A stretch of 64,000 nucleotides of DNA from contig NZ_WQNI01000002.1 in NCBI RefSeq assembly GCF_010993735.1, forward strand, positions 310,001 through 374,000, read 5' to 3'. Position 1 is the first letter of the stretch, and the number at the start of each line of letters is the position of its first letter. The translations under genes were made by a program, and so were the position numbers. The notes beneath the pieces are model-generated. The model worked only from the letters and a program-made list of their open reading frames with translations, made no database searches and was not told where the DNA came from. This DNA comes from Chelativorans alearensis. GTDB taxonomy: Bacteria > Pseudomonadota > Alphaproteobacteria > Rhizobiales > Rhizobiaceae. Of the stretch, positions 20,250-31,129 are shown piece after piece.

Positions 20250-21017
20250 ATGGACTGGCTCATTTCCCACTTCGCATTCATGTCAAATCCCGAGGCCTGG
20301 GTCGCGCTGGCGACCCTCGTCGTCCTGGAGATCGTCCTCGGCATCGACAACCTGATCTTCATCTCCATTCTCACCAACAAGCTGCCTGAGGAGCGCCAGG
20401 CGTTCGCCCGCCGGCTGGGCATCAGTGCGGCGCTTATCCTGAGGCTGGCGCTGCTTGCCACCATCTCCTACATCGTCCAGCTCACCACGCCGCTGTTCAC
20501 GCTTTTCGACCACGGCTTTTCCTGGCGCGACCTCATCCTGATCGCCGGCGGGCTGTTCCTTGTCTGGAAAGCGACGAAGGAAATCCACCACTCGGTGGAC
20601 CCGGGGGATCCGAAGGAAAACATGATGGGCGGCGCGGTGACGATGTCGATAGGCGGGGCGATTGTGCAGATATTGCTGCTCGACCTCGTCTTCTCCATCG
20701 ATTCCATCATCACCGCCGTCGGCATGACCGACGAGATCGCCATCATGTTCATCGCCGTCATCAGTGCGGTGACGGTAATGCTGCTGGCCGCCGAACCGCT
20801 GTCGCGCTTCATTGCCGCCAACCCGACGGTCGTCATGCTGGCGCTCGGCTTCCTTCTGATGATCGGCATGACGCTGATCGCCGACGGCTTCGGCTTCCAC
20901 GTGCCCAAGGGCTATATCTACGTCGCCATGGGCTTCTCGGCGATGGTCGAGGCGCTCAACATGCTGGCGCGGCGCAAGCGTGTGCGCCAGAAGGCCATGC
21001 GGGAGGAAGAGGCGTGA
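20250..21017 (+). CDS. TerC family integral membrane protein
   Basis: A 255 aa membrane protein with about seven helices. The TerC signatures are present: [16 protein letters not shown] (residues about 20-35) and [17 protein letters not shown] (about 145-161), which carry the acidic residues thought to bind metal ions. Family members are linked to manganese export. The start at 20250 follows a 67 bp gap after ymdB; the upstream open frame overlaps ymdB out of frame and is not used. Confidence 0.9.
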   Translation: MDWLISHFAFMSNPEAWVALATLVVLEIVLGIDNLIFISILTNKLPEERQAFARRLGISAALILRLALLATISYIVQLTTPLFTLFDHGFSWRDLILIAGGLFLVWKATKEIHHSVDPGDPKENMMGGAVTMSIGGAIVQILLLDLVFSIDSIITAVGMTDEIAIMFIAVISAVTVMLLAAEPLSRFIAANPTVVMLALGFLLMIGMTLIADGFGFHVPKGYIYVAMGFSAMVEALNMLARRKRVRQKAMREEEA

Positions 21018-21020
21018 GAC

Positions 21021-21815
21021 CTACACCCCTTCGAGCACGATAATTGTCGGCCGGCGCGGCAGCGTCGTCAGCGAGACGGTGAGCGAGCGTGAATCGCGGA
21101 AGTCGAGGTCGAAGCCCTCGCCCATGCGCCGGGTGAAGGCGTCGAGCGGCGTGGCGTGGCGGTGCATCGGCAGTATGACCGACGACGACAGCCGCCGGGC
21201 GATCTCGCTCATGCCGTCGAGCGACATGGTGAGCCCGCCGTCCACCGGCACCATCACCACGTCGAGCCGGCCAATCGCCGCATAGTGGGAGTCTTCAAGG
21301 CGATGGTGCAGGTGGCCCAGATGGCCGATGCACAGGCCGGCCACCTCGAAGATGAAGATCGAGTTGCCGTCTTTTTCCATCACGCCGAAGCGGTTGATAT
21401 CGGTCGTCACGTTGCGGATGTAGACGTCGTCGACCAGCAGGGAATGTTCGATCGGCCCGCCATCCGGGTTCCAGCCCTGGAGCACGTGCTCGATCGCCGG
21501 ATCGGGAGCGGACGTGAAATGGGTGGAGTGCGCCTTGTTCATGGTGACCACGCGCGGCGTGGGGCGCGTGCCGTAGGCGCCGGAAAAGTCCGTGGCGATC
21601 CTCACGCCGGCCGGCGTTTCGATGACATATGTGGAATGGCCGGCATAGGTGATCGACACCTCCTCGCCGGCTGCCGGCTGGAGGCTGACGAAGGTCACAT
21701 TGGGCAGTGCCTCGGCCATGGCGAGGCAGGTGCTGGGCCGCGTCTCCTGCGCATGGGCGGTAAGCGGCATCAGCAGAAAGGCGAACATGGAGGCAATCAG
21801 GCGGAAGGCGGACAT
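21021..21815 (-). CDS. Exported metallo-beta-lactamase-fold hydrolase
   Basis: A 264 aa protein with an N-terminal signal peptide (SAFRLIASMFAFLLMPLTAHAQ, cleavage near residue 22). A UlaG/RomA-type MBL fold follows: ITYAGHSTYVIETPAGVRIATD, MNKAHSTHFTS, IGHLGHLHH and ILPMHRHATPLD hold the likely metal-binding His/Asp residues, although the classic HxHxDH is altered to a KAHSTH version. ATG 21815 has CGGGAG six bases upstream; another ATG at 21821 is too close to it. Convergent with terC, three bases apart. The substrate is unknown. Confidence 0.82.
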   Translation of the reverse strand: MSAFRLIASMFAFLLMPLTAHAQETRPSTCLAMAEALPNVTFVSLQPAAGEEVSITYAGHSTYVIETPAGVRIATDFSGAYGTRPTPRVVTMNKAHSTHFTSAPDPAIEHVLQGWNPDGGPIEHSLLVDDVYIRNVTTDINRFGVMEKDGNSIFIFEVAGLCIGHLGHLHHRLEDSHYAAIGRLDVVMVPVDGGLTMSLDGMSEIARRLSSSVILPMHRHATPLDAFTRRMGEGFDLDFRDSRSLTVSLTTLPRRPTIIVLEGV

Positions 21816-21996
21816 CGGCATCTCCCGGGATCGACAAGGCCGGCATCCTAACCGATGATAGCGCCTCCCGCCACGGAGGGCGCCGTAACCATTGCGTGAG
21901 GACGCTCGCCGTTGCGCCTTCTGGACGTTGCCGGCCAATTTCACTATAAGGCCGCCAATCCGTGAAAGCGCAGGAATATTCCGACGAAGGAGCCCC

Positions 21997-22746
21997 ATGG
22001 CCGGCCATTCCCAGTTCAAGAACATCATGCACCGCAAAGGCCGCCAGGACGCGGCCAAGTCGAAGGTCTTTTCCAAGCTGGCGCGCGAAATCACCGTCGC
22101 CGCCAAGTCCGGCTTGCCCGACCCGGACATGAACCCGCGTCTGCGGCTTGCCGTGCAGAACGCCAAGGCCCAGTCCATGCCCAAGGACAATATCGAACGG
22201 GCCATCAAGAAAGCCACGGGCGGCGACGCGGAGAACTACGAGGAAGTGCGCTACGAGGGCTATGGGCCCGGCGGCGTGGCCGTGATCGTCGAGGCGCTTA
22301 CCGACAACCGCAACCGCACCGCCTCCAACGTGCGCGCCGCCTTCACCAAGGCCGGCGGGTCATTGGGGGAGACCGGCTCGGTGTCCTTCATGTTCGACCG
22401 GGTGGGCGAGATCGTCTATCCGGCGAAGGCCGGCGACGCCGACAAGGTGATGGAAGCGGCGATCGAGGCCGGCGCCGAGGACGTGCAGTCGGACGACAAC
22501 GGCCATGTGATCACCTGCGTATTCGAGGATATCGGCGAGGTGACCACGGCACTGGAAAAGGCGCTCGGCGAGGCGGAATCAATAAAGGCGGTGTGGCGGC
22601 CGCAGACCGGCACACCGGTGGACGAGGATCGCGCGCAGTCCGTGTTGAGGCTTATCGCCGCGCTTGAGGACGACGACGACGTGCAGAACGTCTACGCCAA
22701 CTTCGAGGTCGACGACGAGACCCTCGCCAAACTGAGCGCAGCCTGA
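21997..22746 (+). CDS. YebC/PmpR family regulatory protein
   Basis: TACO1/YebC family protein of 249 aa, the usual length. It begins [23 protein letters not shown], the family hallmark, and contains [23 protein letters not shown] in the first third. Family members have been described as transcription regulators and as factors helping ribosomes through difficult proline stretches. GAAGGAG lies just upstream of ATG 21997. The next gene follows by four bases. Confidence 0.97.
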   Translation: MAGHSQFKNIMHRKGRQDAAKSKVFSKLAREITVAAKSGLPDPDMNPRLRLAVQNAKAQSMPKDNIERAIKKATGGDAENYEEVRYEGYGPGGVAVIVEALTDNRNRTASNVRAAFTKAGGSLGETGSVSFMFDRVGEIVYPAKAGDADKVMEAAIEAGAEDVQSDDNGHVITCVFEDIGEVTTALEKALGEAESIKAVWRPQTGTPVDEDRAQSVLRLIAALEDDDDVQNVYANFEVDDETLAKLSAA

Positions 22747-22750
22747 GGAG

Positions 22751-23050
22751 ATGGGCATGACCGATCACCGCGTGACCATCGCCTATTGCTCCCAGTGCCA
22801 CTGGCTGCTGCGCGCCGGCTGGATGGCACAGGAACTCCTATCCACCTTCTCCACGGAATTGGCTGAGGTGACGCTGAAGCCCGGCACCGGCGGCATCTTC
22901 GAAGTCCATTGCGACGGCGAACTCATCTGGGAGCGCAAGCGCGACGGCGGCTTTCCCGACGCGGCCGAACTCAAGCGGCGCGTGCGCGATCTGATCGATC
23001 CCGAACGCGACATGGGGCATCTAGACAAAGAGCGCCCCGCGGCCGGATAA
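22751..23050 (+). CDS. SelT/SelW/SelH (Rdx) family thioredoxin-like protein
   Basis: Small selenoprotein-W-like protein with cysteine in place of selenocysteine: the redox motif is YCSQCHW near the N-terminus, and the end GGIFEVHCDGELIWERKRDGGFPDA is the second family motif. It is 99 aa from ATG 22751, or 97 aa from ATG 22757, which has better spacing to GGAG. The role is presumed redox. A strong bidirectional terminator lies right after the stop. Confidence 0.88.
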   Translation: MGMTDHRVTIAYCSQCHWLLRAGWMAQELLSTFSTELAEVTLKPGTGGIFEVHCDGELIWERKRDGGFPDAAELKRRVRDLIDPERDMGHLDKERPAAG

Positions 23051-23051
23051 C

Positions 23052-23079
23052 AAAAAGCCCGCCGTTAGGCGGGCTTTTT
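23052..23079. terminator. Bidirectional rho-independent terminator
   Basis: A perfect 12 bp stem (AAAAAGCCCGCC, 23052-23063) with a GTTA loop and its complement at 23068-23079 ends in a T run on either strand, serving the Rdx gene (+) and rpmE (-). Confidence 0.95.
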
Positions 23080-23104
23080 CGTTTTCCGTCCGTGAAGGCA
23101 GGGC

Positions 23105-23326
23105 TTAGATACCCAGGCCCTCGTAGCGCTTCTTGAAGCGGGAGACGCGGCCACCGCGGTCCACCAGCGTCTGCGCGCCGCCGGTCCAGGCGGGGTGCGT
23201 GGTGGGGTCGATGTCGAGGTGCAGCGTGTCGCCCTCCTTGCCCCAGGTCGAGCGCGTCTCGAATTCGGTGCCGTCCGTCATGACGACCTTGATCATGTGG
23301 TAGTTGGGATGAATGTCGGTTTTCAT
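23105..23326 (-). CDS. rpmE: 50S ribosomal protein L31
   Basis: Ribosomal protein L31 of 73 aa. [10 protein letters not shown] opens the protein, and [11 protein letters not shown] plus [13 protein letters not shown] are typical of alphaproteobacterial L31. The zinc CxxC motifs of the C+ type are absent (no cysteine at all), so this is the zinc-free form. ATG 23326 is preferred over 23353 because the extra nine residues are not L31-like. Confidence 0.96.
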   Translation of the reverse strand: MKTDIHPNYHMIKVVMTDGTEFETRSTWGKEGDTLHLDIDPTTHPAWTGGAQTLVDRGGRVSRFKKRYEGLGI

Positions 23327-23520
23327 CGGTCTGTCCTGAATCTGCGTCCGCATCTAGGCGCTGCACTTGCGCTGCGGCAATCTCGCCCATGCTGAAAACT
23401 TGAAGCCGCGGCCATTGACCGCTACGGCTTCGAAAAGGTTCGCGTGCCTATACATCAGGCGCCCGATGGACACAAGGCCGGCACCGTTCGAATCTTCGAC
23501 GGGGGCCGGAGGGGCATGTC

Positions 23521-25326
23521 ATGGCAGAGATCAGTGCGGGATCGGACGGGAAGGCGAGGCGCTCGCTCCATCCGCTCTGGCGCCTGGCGCCGTATGTGGG
23601 CCGCTACCGCGGTCTCGTCGTCGGCGCCTGCCTGTTCCTGCTTCTGGCGGCGGCCGCCACGCTGACGCTGCCACTCGCTGTCCGGCGGATGATCGACCAC
23701 GGTTTTTCGGAAGCCGACAGCACCTTCATCGCCAACTATTTCTCCATGCTGATTGTCGTGGCCGCCGTCCTGGCGGTGGCATCGGCCTGCCGGTACTATT
23801 TCGTCGTTACGCTCGGCGAGCGGGTGGTGGCCGATCTGAGGCGCGATGTCTTTGCCCATGTCACGCGCCTTTCACCGGCTTTCTTCGACCGCGCGCAGTC
23901 GGGGGAGATCGTGTCGCGGCTGACGGCCGATGCCACGCAGATCAAATCCGCCGTCGGCGCAACCGCCTCGCTGGCGCTGCGCAACACCATCATGGGGCTG
24001 GGTGCAGTGGCGATGATGGCGATCACGAGCCCGCGCCTTTCGCTGCTGGTTGTCGTTGCCATCCCTTTCATCGTCCTGCCGCTTGTCGCTTTCGGCCGCT
24101 CGGTCCGGCGGCGAGCGAGGCGCGCGCAGGACACGCTGGCGGAGGCGACGGCCTATGCGAGCGAGCAGATCGGCGCCGTGCGGGTGCTGCAGGCATTCAC
24201 CAGCGAGAAAAGCGTGAGGGCGCGCTTCGGCGCGGCGGTGGAGGCGGCGTTCGCGGCGGCGCGCTCCTCCATCTTCGCGCGCTCCTTCCTTACCTTCTTC
24301 GCCATCTTCACCACCTTCACCTCCGTGGTCGCGGTGCTGTGGGTCGGCTCGCATGACGTCCTTGCCGGCACCATGACCGCCGGCACGCTCGGCCAGTTCC
24401 TGCTCTATGCGGTGCTGGCGGCCGGGTCGCTGGGCGCCTTGTCTGAGGTGTGGGGCGAGCTTTCACAGGCGGCGGGCGCTGCCGAGCGCATGGGCGAGCT
24501 GCTGGACGAGGAGCCGGCGATTGCCGCGCCGGAGGCGCCTGTCGCCATGCCGTCGCCGCCGCGCGGTGCCGTCTCCTTCCGCAATGTGGACTTTTCCTAC
24601 CCTTCCCGGCCGGAGCGCTCGGCATTGCACGGGCTGTCTTTCGATGTCGCGCCAGGCGAGACGGTGGCCATCGTCGGACCGTCCGGCGCGGGCAAGAGCA
24701 CGATCTTCTCGCTGCTTCTGCGCTATTACGACCCGGTCGAAGGTCAGGTGCTGGTCGACGGCATCGACATAAGGACGGCGGATCCGCAAGCGGTGCGCGG
24801 GCGGCTCGCCATCGTGCCGCAGGACGTGACGGTGTTCGCCGAGAGCGCGGCGGAAAACATCGCCTTCGGCCGGCCGGGCGCGAGCCGGGAGGAGGTGGAG
24901 GCGGCGGCACGGGCAGCGCTCGCGCACGATTTCATCGTGGCGCTTGAAGACGGCTACGATACGCAGGTGGGCGAGCGTGGGGTGATGCTGTCGGGCGGGC
25001 AACGCCAGCGGCTGGCGATCGCCCGGGCCATTCTGCGCGATGCGCCGATCCTGCTTCTCGACGAGGCGACCTCGGCGCTCGACGCCGAAAGCGAGACACT
25101 GGTGCAAAAGGCGCTGGAGGGGCTGATGGAGGGGCGGACCACCATCGTCGTCGCGCACCGGCTGGCGACGATCCTGAAAGCCGACCGCATCCTGGTGATG
25201 ACGGATGGAAAGATCGTAGAGGAAGGCACGCACGCCGAGCTGGTCGGCCGGGGCGGGATCTATGCACGGCTTGCAAGCCTGCAGTTCGAAGCGGGTGCGG
25301 ATGTCTTCAAGGGCGCGGCGGAGTAG
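23521..25326 (+). CDS. ABC exporter, MsbA/lipid-exporter-like half transporter
   Basis: Fused membrane-ATPase half transporter of 601 aa. Six helices span residues about 20-310. The nucleotide-binding domain follows, with Walker A GPSGAGKST at residue 386, signature LSGGQRQR at 490, Walker B ILLLDEATSALD just after, and the H-loop VAHRLATI. Homodimer formation is expected. The substrate is not determinable; MsbA-like lipid or drug export fits. It is divergent from rpmE, as is common in Rhizobiales. It ends three bases from the convergent dehydrogenase. Confidence 0.92.
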   Translation: MAEISAGSDGKARRSLHPLWRLAPYVGRYRGLVVGACLFLLLAAAATLTLPLAVRRMIDHGFSEADSTFIANYFSMLIVVAAVLAVASACRYYFVVTLGERVVADLRRDVFAHVTRLSPAFFDRAQSGEIVSRLTADATQIKSAVGATASLALRNTIMGLGAVAMMAITSPRLSLLVVVAIPFIVLPLVAFGRSVRRRARRAQDTLAEATAYASEQIGAVRVLQAFTSEKSVRARFGAAVEAAFAAARSSIFARSFLTFFAIFTTFTSVVAVLWVGSHDVLAGTMTAGTLGQFLLYAVLAAGSLGALSEVWGELSQAAGAAERMGELLDEEPAIAAPEAPVAMPSPPRGAVSFRNVDFSYPSRPERSALHGLSFDVAPGETVAIVGPSGAGKSTIFSLLLRYYDPVEGQVLVDGIDIRTADPQAVRGRLAIVPQDVTVFAESAAENIAFGRPGASREEVEAAARAALAHDFIVALEDGYDTQVGERGVMLSGGQRQRLAIARAILRDAPILLLDEATSALDAESETLVQKALEGLMEGRTTIVVAHRLATILKADRILVMTDGKIVEEGTHAELVGRGGIYARLASLQFEAGADVFKGAAE

Positions 25327-25329
25327 CGC

Positions 25330-26988
<1,659 letters not shown>

Positions 26989-27043
26989 GATTCCCCCTCC
27001 GTTTCGGCCAGATTAATTGGAGCCGTTGGAAAGGGGAAGCGGC

Positions 27044-28075
27044 TCACTTTTCTGTCAGCTTCAGCTCGATACGGCGGTTCCTGGCACGCGCTTCCTGCGT
27101 GTCGGCGGCATCGAGCGGCTGGAACTCGCCGAAGCCGGCGGCGACCAGCCGGTCCGACGGCACGCCGTTCTCGATCAGGAATTTCACGACGGCTGTGGCG
27201 CGCGCCGTGGAAAGCTCCCAGTTGTCGCGATAGCGCCCGGTGCCGGACAGCGGCACGTTGTCCGTGTGGCCGTCGACGCGCAGCACCCAGTCGATCTCCG
27301 GCGGGATCTCCTTTTGCAGGTCGAGGATGGCGCCGGCGAGTTTCTGCATCTCCTCCTGGCCGTTTTCGTTGATCTCCGTGGCGCCGGATGCGAACAGCAC
27401 CTCCGACTGGAAGACGAAGCGGTCGCCGACGATGCGGATGTTCTCGCGGTCGGAGAGGATCTCGCGCAGGCGGCCGAAGAAGTCGGAGCGGTAACGGTTC
27501 AGTTCCTGCACGCGCTGAGCCAGCGCCACGTTGAGCCTGCGGCCGAGATCGGCGATCTTGGCCTTGGCTTCGACATCGCGCTGCTCGGATACGTCGAGCG
27601 CGGCTTCGAGGGCGCCGATCTGCTGGCGCAGCGCGGAGATCTGCTGGTTCAGGAGCTCCACCTGGGAAAGGGCGCGCTGGCTGACCTGGCGCTCTTCTTC
27701 GAGCTCGCCGGTGAGCGTGCCGATCTGCTGCTGGGCCGCCTCGCTGCGGCCGGTGTCGCTCGCCAGAAGCTGCTCGAGGCGCGACTGCTCGGCCTCGGCA
27801 TCGGCCAGCGAGGCGCGCAGGCTGGCAAGCTGGTCCTCGGCATCCTGGAAATTGGCCTGCTCCAGCGCAAGGAGCTGCGTCAGCTCGTTCACCTGTGCGT
27901 TGAGACGGTCGAGAACGGCGTCCCGGCTGGTGATCTCCTGGCTGAGGAAAAACTGCGCCAACACGAACACTGACAGCAGGAACATGATGGCAAGCAGCAG
28001 CGTGGCCATGGCGTCAACGAAGCCAGGCCAGTAGTCGACTGCTCTCTCACGGCGACGCGCGCGTGCCAGCGCCAT
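27044..28075 (-). CDS. MotB/OmpA-like peptidoglycan-binding protein
   Basis: A 343 aa protein. One N-terminal helix (about 14-46) includes FVDAMATLLLAIMF, whose Asp matches the ion-binding aspartate of MotB/TolR/ExbD. A long coiled coil (about 50-210) is followed by an OmpA-like peptidoglycan-binding domain (about 230-340; VDGHTDNVPL, RATAVVKFLI, NRRIELKL). Its ATG overlaps the stop of the MotA-like gene (TGATG), so the two are made together. It is not flanked by flagellar genes, and the long coiled coil is unlike flagellar MotB. The driven process is unknown. Confidence 0.87.
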   Translation of the reverse strand: MALARARRRERAVDYWPGFVDAMATLLLAIMFLLSVFVLAQFFLSQEITSRDAVLDRLNAQVNELTQLLALEQANFQDAEDQLASLRASLADAEAEQSRLEQLLASDTGRSEAAQQQIGTLTGELEEERQVSQRALSQVELLNQQISALRQQIGALEAALDVSEQRDVEAKAKIADLGRRLNVALAQRVQELNRYRSDFFGRLREILSDRENIRIVGDRFVFQSEVLFASGATEINENGQEEMQKLAGAILDLQKEIPPEIDWVLRVDGHTDNVPLSGTGRYRDNWELSTARATAVVKFLIENGVPSDRLVAAGFGEFQPLDAADTQEARARNRRIELKLTEK

Positions 28076-29091
28076 CAGTTATTTTCCCGTTTCTTCAAGG
28101 AGGCGGCGATCTTGTCGAGCGTTTCGCGCAGCGCCTTCTGATCCTCGGCCTGCGCCTCCACCCAGTCGCGCATCATCTGCTGCTCCTGGCGCATGTTCTT
28201 CACCAGGCCGGAAATGCCCGAGGCGAGCGAGGCCATGGCGGCGGCGGTGCGCGGGTTGCTGCCCCCCGTCTCCTGCACGGCGCGCAACTTTTCCGCCAGT
28301 GCGCGCAGCTCTTCCGACGAGCCGTTCTTGGCGCTCTCGGTAAGGTCGGAGCTCAAATCGGTGACGGTGGACAGCCAGTTCTCGAGTTCGGTGTAGAAGC
28401 GGTTCTGGGCGCGGCCGGCCTGCAGATCCAGAAAGCCGAGGACGAGCGAGCCAGAGAGGCCGAAGAGCGAGGACGAGAAGGCCGTTCCCATGCCGCCCAG
28501 CGGCGCCGACAGCCCCGCCTTCAGCGAATCGAGGATGTCGTTGGCATCGCCCGAGCCCGGATCGAGCGACTGGATCGTGTCGCCGATGGAGCTGATGGTC
28601 TGCAACAGGCCCCAGAATGTGCCGAGCAGGCCGAGGAAGACGAGCAGGCCGATCAGATAACGCGAGATGTCGCGGCTCTCGTCGAGGCGGGTGGCGATGG
28701 AATCGAGGATGGAGCGCATGGAGCTGGTGGACAGCGCCATGGCGGAAGAGCGGCTCAACAGCGCCTTCATGGGGGCGAGGAGAACCGGCTCCGTCGCTTC
28801 GGTTCCGGCCAGGAACGAGTTGATCCAGCGTACCTCGCGAAACAGCCTGATGACTTGCGCGAAGGCCAGCAGGATGCCGACCGCGAGCACGCCGAGAATG
28901 AGCCCGTTAAGTCCCGGGTTGCTTTGGAACGCTGAAGAGATCTGGCGATAGAGGATTGCCGCCACGAAGCCGGCGATCGCCAGGAAGATCAGCATCGAAT
29001 AGAGGAAAACATGAGGGCTGGAAAGGCTTCGCGGATCGTATCTCTCCTCGGCGGTGAGACCGTCCGTTCCCAACGATTTCAGCAAGGCCAT
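28075..29091 (-). CDS. MotA/TolQ/ExbB-like ion channel subunit
   Basis: A 338 aa inner-membrane protein with four hydrophobic segments: about 31-52, 63-84, 165-190 (LIGLLVFLGLLGTFWGLLQTI) and 215-240. The G-GT-W-GL motif in the third is shared with TolQ/ExbB. The C-terminal third is a soluble helical tail. With the coupled MotB-like partner it should form a 5:2 proton-driven rotary unit. ATG 29091 with GAGGG upstream is preferred over an in-frame start at 29157. The window has a second, separate tolQR set at 40.8 kb. Confidence 0.85.
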   Translation of the reverse strand: MALLKSLGTDGLTAEERYDPRSLSSPHVFLYSMLIFLAIAGFVAAILYRQISSAFQSNPGLNGLILGVLAVGILLAFAQVIRLFREVRWINSFLAGTEATEPVLLAPMKALLSRSSAMALSTSSMRSILDSIATRLDESRDISRYLIGLLVFLGLLGTFWGLLQTISSIGDTIQSLDPGSGDANDILDSLKAGLSAPLGGMGTAFSSSLFGLSGSLVLGFLDLQAGRAQNRFYTELENWLSTVTDLSSDLTESAKNGSSEELRALAEKLRAVQETGGSNPRTAAAMASLASGISGLVKNMRQEQQMMRDWVEAQAEDQKALRETLDKIAASLKKRENN

Positions 29092-29327
29092 ATGTCCCTC
29101 GAGTTCGTTAGGCCGTGTGGGCGGATCGTGTTGCGGGCACGGAGCGCTGCCCGGCATGAGTGTAGCCTACATCGCCCGCTCCGGGGGCACCAAGTACAAT
29201 CCATCGCCCGACCTCCGCCTGAGACTGGCCGAGACTCTAAACGGAATTGTGACGAAATTGAAATAAGCCTTATTACCTTCTTCTGCCGAGAAAACGTACA
29301 CGCGGCCAACCAGCGAGGGCAAGTTCC

Positions 29328-30263
29328 ATGGCGAAAGTGCTCGTCACCGGCGCTTCCGGCTTCATCGGCCGCCATCTCGTGCCGCTGCTGGCGGCGCGGG
29401 GCCATGAGGTCGTGGAGGCGGGCAGGCGCCCGCGCACGGGGGCGGAGCGCTTCTTCGCGGTTGGCGGGATCGGCGCGGCGACCGACTGGCAGGCGGTGCT
29501 TGCCGGGGTCGAGGCGGTTATCCACCTTGCCGGGGTGGCGCATCGGGAGGATGCGCGCGAGGCAGAGTATTTCGCGGTCAACGACGCGGGGACGGCGCGG
29601 CTTATCGAGGCGTGCGCGGCTGCCGGCGTGCGCGCGGTCGTTTTTATCAGCAGCATTGCCGCGCGCGAGGGCGTCAACGCCTATGGGCTTTCGAAACAGG
29701 CCGGCGAGGGGCACGTGCGGCGTTTTGCCGGGGCGAAGGGCAAGGCCGGGATCGCGCTGCGCCCGCCGCTCGTCTACGGACACGAGGCGCCGGGCAACTG
29801 GGGACGCCTGCAACGCCTCGCGGCCTCGGGCGCGCCTTTGCCCTTCGGGCTGGTCGCCAACCGCCGCTCCCTGTGCTCGGTGGGAAACCTTTGTGACGCG
29901 ATCGCCGTTGCGGCGGAGGCGGGGCTGCGCGGTATCGGCAGCGGGGCCTACGAAGTCGCGGACCGGGAGCAGGTATCGCTCCGCGAGATACTCGCGCTGC
30001 TCAGGACGGGGATGGGACGGCCAAGACGGCTCTTGCCCGTTCCCCCAAGCCTCTTGCGGCTGGCCGGGCATCTGACCGGCAGGCAGAAGATGATGGCGGC
30101 GCTGCTGGACGATCTGACGCTCGATCCGTCCGATTTCATGCGGGTTTTTGCATGGAGCCCGCCCGAGATGGCGCAGGATGCGATTGTGCGGTGCGGGCAG
30201 GATTATGTGAAGCAGTCCCGGCGCGCGGCGTCCCGCCCTCGTGGTTCGACAAGCTCACCTTGA
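29328..30263 (+). CDS. NAD-dependent epimerase/dehydratase (extended SDR)
   Basis: UDP-sugar-type extended short-chain dehydrogenase of 311 aa. The cofactor motif is GASGFIGRH at residues 8-16, and the catalytic pair is Tyr119/Lys123 (YGLSK) with ISSIAA before it. The sugar substrate is unknown; it resembles UDP-glucose 4-epimerase-like proteins of polysaccharide loci, but no such locus is adjacent. The last nine residues and the TGA are supplied by palindromic element copy C (30235-30267), so the native C-terminus has been replaced or extended. Confidence 0.85.
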   Translation: MAKVLVTGASGFIGRHLVPLLAARGHEVVEAGRRPRTGAERFFAVGGIGAATDWQAVLAGVEAVIHLAGVAHREDAREAEYFAVNDAGTARLIEACAAAGVRAVVFISSIAAREGVNAYGLSKQAGEGHVRRFAGAKGKAGIALRPPLVYGHEAPGNWGRLQRLAASGAPLPFGLVANRRSLCSVGNLCDAIAVAAEAGLRGIGSGAYEVADREQVSLREILALLRTGMGRPRRLLPVPPSLLRLAGHLTGRQKMMAALLDDLTLDPSDFMRVFAWSPPEMAQDAIVRCGQDYVKQSRRAASRPRGSTSSP

Positions 30264-30267
30264 GGGC
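30235..30267 (+). repeat. Palindromic element copy C at the epimerase 3' end
   Basis: Arms GCCCTC (30235-30240) and GAGGGC (30262-30267) enclose a loop with GTGGTTCGACAAGCTCACC, the reverse orientation of copy A's loop. The epimerase reading frame runs into it and stops at a TGA inside (30261-30263). Confidence 0.78.
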
Positions 30268-30297
30268 TGTGTTTGCGCTCTTCCTCTACAGGCAGAA

Positions 30298-31092
30298 TCA
30301 GCGAACCGGCTTCGCGAGAGCCTTGAGAAGGCTGCGGTGGATGGTTTCGTTGCCGGCGACGATGGAGCCGGTGCCGAACATGTCCTGGCCACCTTTCCTG
30401 TCGGTGACGAAGCCGCCGGCCTCGCGCACCATCAGGATGCCCGCCGCTGTGTCCCAGGGCTGCAGCGCGTCTTCCCAGAAGCCGTCCATGCGGCCGGCTG
30501 CGACATAGGCAAGGTCGAGCGCGGCCGCGCCCATGCGGCGGATGCCGGCCGTTTCGGCCATCACGTTGCGCAGGTCGAGGAGCGCCTGGCCGTGGTGGCC
30601 GCGGCCGAGATGGGGGATGCCCGTGCCGACCACCGTGTCGGACAACCGGGTGCGCGCGGCCACGCGCATGCGCCGGTCGTTGAAGAAGGCGCCGCCGCCG
30701 CGCTCGGCGGTGTAGAGCTCGTCCATGGCCGGGTTGTAGATGACGCCGGCGACGAGCTGGCCCTGCCGTTCGAGCGCGATGGACACGGCGAAGATTGGGA
30801 TGCCGTGCAGGAAATTCGTGGTGCCGTCGAGCGGGTCGACCAGCCAGCGGTGCTGGGCGTCCTTGCCTTCCACCACGCCGCGTTCCTCCATGAGGAAGGC
30901 ATAGTCGGGGCGGGCGCGCGAAAGCTCGGCGTGGACGATCTCCTCGGCGCGACGGTCGGCCTGGCTGACGTAGTCTCCGGGGCCCTTGAGCGAGACCTGC
31001 AGGTTCTGCACCTCGCCGAAATCGCGCGCCAGCGAGCGCCCGGCCTTCATGGCGGCTTGAACCATGACGTTTATGATGGCCGAACGCGGCAT
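30298..31092 (-). CDS. suhB: Inositol-1-monophosphatase family protein
   Basis: Mg-dependent IMPase-family phosphatase of 264 aa. Metal-site motifs: MEERG (Glu69/Glu70), VDPLDGTTNF (Asp86, Asp89) and the C-terminal QPWDTAAGILMVREAGG. In other bacteria SuhB also assists rRNA transcription complexes; that is not testable here. ATG 31092 has AGGGA upstream. It lies 37 bp behind efp on the same strand, an arrangement often seen in Rhizobiales. Confidence 0.93.
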   Translation of the reverse strand: MPRSAIINVMVQAAMKAGRSLARDFGEVQNLQVSLKGPGDYVSQADRRAEEIVHAELSRARPDYAFLMEERGVVEGKDAQHRWLVDPLDGTTNFLHGIPIFAVSIALERQGQLVAGVIYNPAMDELYTAERGGGAFFNDRRMRVAARTRLSDTVVGTGIPHLGRGHHGQALLDLRNVMAETAGIRRMGAAALDLAYVAAGRMDGFWEDALQPWDTAAGILMVREAGGFVTDRKGGQDMFGTGSIVAGNETIHRSLLKALAKPVR

Positions 31093-31129
31093 GGAGAATG
31101 TCCCTGGAGTCGTGTTGTAAGACGCGCCG

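Noticed and set aside
27044-29091. Zorya defence system (ZorAB)
   Set aside because: No zorC, zorD or zorE helicase/nuclease genes are adjacent; the neighbours are a dehydrogenase and an epimerase.
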